Positions 61,891 to 64,000 of a stretch of 64,000 nucleotides of DNA are shown here, in pieces. Position 1 is the first letter of the stretch. Each line of letters starts with the position of its first letter. A model generated the notes under the pieces. That model made no database searches and was not told where the DNA came from. It saw only the letters and a list, made by a program, of their open reading frames with translations. The position numbers were made by a program, and so were the translations under genes. Location of the stretch: positions 31,262 through 95,261 of the forward strand of contig CABZXU010000004.1 of the NCBI GenBank assembly GCA_902529805.1. Direction: 5' to 3'. This stretch comes from an uncultured Marinoscillum sp. GTDB taxonomy: Bacteria; Bacteroidota; Bacteroidia; Cytophagales; MED-G16.

Positions 61891-62955
61891 ATGAACATTC
61901 AAGAATTACGTATCGAAATAGATAAAATTGATAACAAAATTATTGATCTTTTAAATAAAAGAATGAATTTTGTGAATCAAGTTGGGGAGATTAAGAAAAA
62001 AAATAATGAGCCCGTTTATAGACCAGAAAGAGAAAAAGAAATTATAGATAGATTATCTAACAACTCAAAAGGTAAGTTAAACCACCAAGCTATTAAATCT
62101 ATCTTTCAAGAAGTTTTTGCTATTGCGAGAAATTTAGAATCCGAAGATAAAATTTCATATTTAGGTCCCGAAGGTAGTTTCACACATCAGGCTGCCGAGA
62201 ATAATTTTGGGTCTTCTAGTTCTTTTATTTCATTAAATTCTATAAAAGCTGTTTTTGAATCTTTGGAATCAGACAAATCAAAGTTTGGCATTATTCCACT
62301 CGAAAATAATCAAGAAGGAATTGTTCAAGAAACGATAGACATGTTAGGGTCAAGTGACTTAAGTATAGTAGCAGAAATGTCAATGTCTATAAGTTTTGTT
62401 TTTGCCTCTAAGTGTAAAAGTGTTTCAGAAGTGGAAAAAGTTTATTCAAAAGACATTGCTTTTAAACAATGTAAAAACTTTATCGAAGAATACTTTGATG
62501 AATCAATTCAGTTAGTACCCGTTGGAAGCACTAGTAGAGCAGTTTCAACGGCCAACAAAACTAAAAACTCTGGTGCAATATGCTCAAGAATAGCGGCTGT
62601 TGAAAAAGGTTTGCCAATCTTATTTAATAAGATTGAAAATTCTTCAAAGAACCACACAAGGTTTATAGTTCTTTCAAAAAACCATTCAAATAAAAAATCC
62701 GGAAACGACAAAACATCAGTATTAGTCCGTTTACCAGATGGACATGGTGTTTTGGCGAATTTTCTTCAAGAGTTTCATAATGCAAAAATTAATTTAACAA
62801 AGCTCGAAAGCAGACCGGCTAGAGAAGGAACTGATTTCAAATATGTTTTTTATATAGATTTTGAAGGACATTATTTGGACAATAATTTCCAGATTATTCT
62901 TAAAAGATATGAAGATAATATAAAAATATTAGGAAGTTATGTAAGGTTAATTTAA
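61891..62955 (+). CDS. pheA: Chorismate mutase/prephenate dehydratase (P-protein)
   Basis: 354 aa. N-terminal AroQ chorismate mutase (LRIEIDKIDNKIIDLLNKRM), then prephenate dehydratase (SYLGPEGSFTHQAAENNF, FGIIPLENNQEG, NHTRFIVLS) and a C-terminal ACT domain with ESRP-type feedback motif (LTKLESRPAREG). Makes phenylpyruvate for Phe synthesis, probably inhibited by Phe through the ACT domain. Its TAA shares a TTAA with the rluD stop. Confidence 0.96.
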   Translation: MNIQELRIEIDKIDNKIIDLLNKRMNFVNQVGEIKKKNNEPVYRPEREKEIIDRLSNNSKGKLNHQAIKSIFQEVFAIARNLESEDKISYLGPEGSFTHQAAENNFGSSSSFISLNSIKAVFESLESDKSKFGIIPLENNQEGIVQETIDMLGSSDLSIVAEMSMSISFVFASKCKSVSEVEKVYSKDIAFKQCKNFIEEYFDESIQLVPVGSTSRAVSTANKTKNSGAICSRIAAVEKGLPILFNKIENSSKNHTRFIVLSKNHSNKKSGNDKTSVLVRLPDGHGVLANFLQEFHNAKINLTKLESRPAREGTDFKYVFYIDFEGHYLDNNFQIILKRYEDNIKILGSYVRLI

Positions 62956-63980
62956 TCTTTTTGGCCTTCAGTATATTTTTTCCATTTAGCAATTACACCA
63001 CCAAAATCTTCAGGTAAAGATGATTCAAAACTAATCTTCTTTTTTGATCTAGGATGAATAAAGCCTAAGGATTTTGCATGCAGAGCTTGTCTTGGGATAA
63101 TATTGAAGCAGTTTTCTACAAACTTTTTATATTTTGAAAAAACTGTTCCTTTTAAAATTTTATCTCCCCCATATACTTTATCATTAAATATAGGATGCCC
63201 TATGTGTTTCATGTGGGCTCTAATCTGATGTGTTCTTCCAGTTTCTAATTGACACTCAATAATTGATACATAGTAAAATGATTCAATAACCTTATAGTGT
63301 GTAATTGCTTTTTTCCCCTTATCATTTTTAGTGTAGGCACAAACAACTCTTCTGTCCTTGATTGATCTACCTAAATTAACATCTATAGTTCCTTGTTTAT
63401 TTTTTGGTTCACCCCAAATTAATGCCACATATTTTCGTTTTATAGAATGATCAAAAAATTGTTTAGCAAGTGAAATCATTGATCTTTCATTTTTTGCAAC
63501 AACTAATAAACCAGAAGTTTCTTTATCGATTCTATGAACTAACCCGGGCCTCCCATTATTTTTAGGCATAATAGGTAAGTTTTTAAAATAATATACCAAT
63601 CCATTTACTAAAGTTCCTGTCCAGTTATTATAAGATGGATGAACTACCATTCCAGCTTTTTTATTAACTATTAACAAATCTTCATCTTCATATTTAATAT
63701 TAATATCAATTTTTTCTGGTACTATTTCTTCATTTCTTGGTGGCGCTGGAAAAGAAACACTTATTTTATCTAAAGGTTTTACTTTGTAGTTTTGCTTAAC
63801 AACTACTTCATTAACTTTAACATAACCATTTTGTATTCCATCTTGAATTTTGTTTCTAGATGTTCCAGGAATCTTATCAATAAGGAATTTATCGATTCTT
63901 AACAATGACTGGTATTTATCTACCTTAATGTTATGATGCTCATATAATTCATCATCATTTTTTTTTTCATTATTATTCAT
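62952..63980 (-). CDS. rluD: RluD-family 23S rRNA pseudouridine synthase
   Basis: 342 aa. An N-terminal S4 RNA-binding domain (SLLRIDKFLIDKIPGTSRNK, then NGYVKVNEVVVKQNYKV), then the RluA-type catalytic domain with Asp in LVHRIDKETSGLLVVAKNE, LETGRTHQIRAHMKHIGHPI and KSLGFIHPRSKK. RluD itself modifies helix 69; assignment to RluD rather than another RluA-class member is by domain architecture. A TACTTTTG element is 4 bases before the ATG. Confidence 0.93.
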   Translation of the reverse strand: MNNNEKKNDDELYEHHNIKVDKYQSLLRIDKFLIDKIPGTSRNKIQDGIQNGYVKVNEVVVKQNYKVKPLDKISVSFPAPPRNEEIVPEKIDINIKYEDEDLLIVNKKAGMVVHPSYNNWTGTLVNGLVYYFKNLPIMPKNNGRPGLVHRIDKETSGLLVVAKNERSMISLAKQFFDHSIKRKYVALIWGEPKNKQGTIDVNLGRSIKDRRVVCAYTKNDKGKKAITHYKVIESFYYVSIIECQLETGRTHQIRAHMKHIGHPIFNDKVYGGDKILKGTVFSKYKKFVENCFNIIPRQALHAKSLGFIHPRSKKKISFESSLPEDFGGVIAKWKKYTEGQKD

Positions 63981-63984
63981 ACAA

Positions 63985-63992
63985 CAAAAGTA
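63985..63992 (-). promoter_or_regulatory. Putative -7 element for rluD (TACTTTTG), 4 bases before ATG
   Basis: Matches TAnnTTTG on the minus strand with only four bases to the start codon. The -33 position would fall beyond the window end. Confidence 0.4.
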
Positions 63993-64000
63993 TCATAACT

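Noticed and set aside
1..64000. tRNA, rRNA, CRISPR, insertion sequences, prophage or known defence systems
   Set aside because: Looked for in all intergenic gaps and gene contents; gaps are too short and no transposase, integrase, Cas or defence motif was seen.

Overview
The window is a compact, AT-rich stretch of a Bacteroidota chromosome, most likely an order Flavobacteriales member with a streamlined genome. The evidence is gliding/type IX secretion lipoproteins (GldB, GldD, GldJ), a Bacteroidota-type 29-residue basic ribosomal-like peptide next to rng, the operon ATPase-ybeY-mnmG-methyltransferase-Ig lipoprotein, the M1 peptidase/HupE/DUF6702/DUF5117 cluster, -7 promoter elements of the form TAnnTTTG, and a near absence of Shine-Dalgarno sequences. 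Several genes appear to start at TTG or GTG (mutY, gldD, yjjX, polA, the Kazal lipoprotein). I see no rRNA, tRNA, CRISPR array, insertion sequence or prophage. Almost everything is coding.

Layout: 1-4.2 kb, a huge secreted protein (its C-terminus lies outside the window) behind tpiA. 4.3-9.6 kb, a LamG lipoprotein, uvrA, an ECF sigma factor with a small partner, and nth. 9.6-13 kb, a minus-strand operon HU-like protein / TPR protein / 29-aa peptide / rng / gldB. 13-17.2 kb, mutY-ssb-gldD-recG. 17.3-25.7 kb, a plus-strand run with a Ca2+/cation exchanger, M20 and M28 peptidases, DUF6702, YjjX, a Kazal lipoprotein, prfA, YjbQ and a Rid-family lipoprotein. 25.7-29.3 kb, beta-oxidation genes (thiolase and a two-domain dehydrogenase/hydratase). 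29.27-29.53 kb is the longest gene-free spacer and a candidate replication origin. 29.5-34.8 kb, the mnmG operon, carrying a near-perfect parS site at its ybeY/mnmG junction. 35-39.6 kb, gldJ and mfd. 39.7-42.1 kb, an SDR, a VOC protein, a patatin and two tiny membrane-protein genes. 42.1-47.7 kb, a predicted outer-membrane metallopeptidase-like protein, a PLP enzyme and an amidase. 47.8-51.5 kb, polA and a threonine-dehydratase-like gene. 51.5-57.3 kb, the M1/HupE/DUF6702/DUF5117 module. 57.3-64 kb, MaoC, a LolE-like permease, rbfA, rpiB, tatC, glyA, pheA and rluD.

Functionally the window combines DNA repair and replication (UvrA, Nth, MutY, Ssb, RecG, Mfd, PolA), translation and RNA processing (Rng, RF1, MnmG, YbeY, RbfA, RluD), envelope export and motility (TatC, Gld proteins, LolE-like), and an unusually rich set of exported peptidases and hydrolases suited to a peptide-consuming lifestyle. 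Gene packing is extreme: convergent neighbours commonly share or abut stop codons. A GC-elevated tract (about 18.5-29.3 kb) sits beside the putative origin/parS zone. The most notable items are the parS/oriC candidates, the frameshifted HU gene, the hidden small ORFs, and the metallopeptidase-linked HupE/DUF6702 module.
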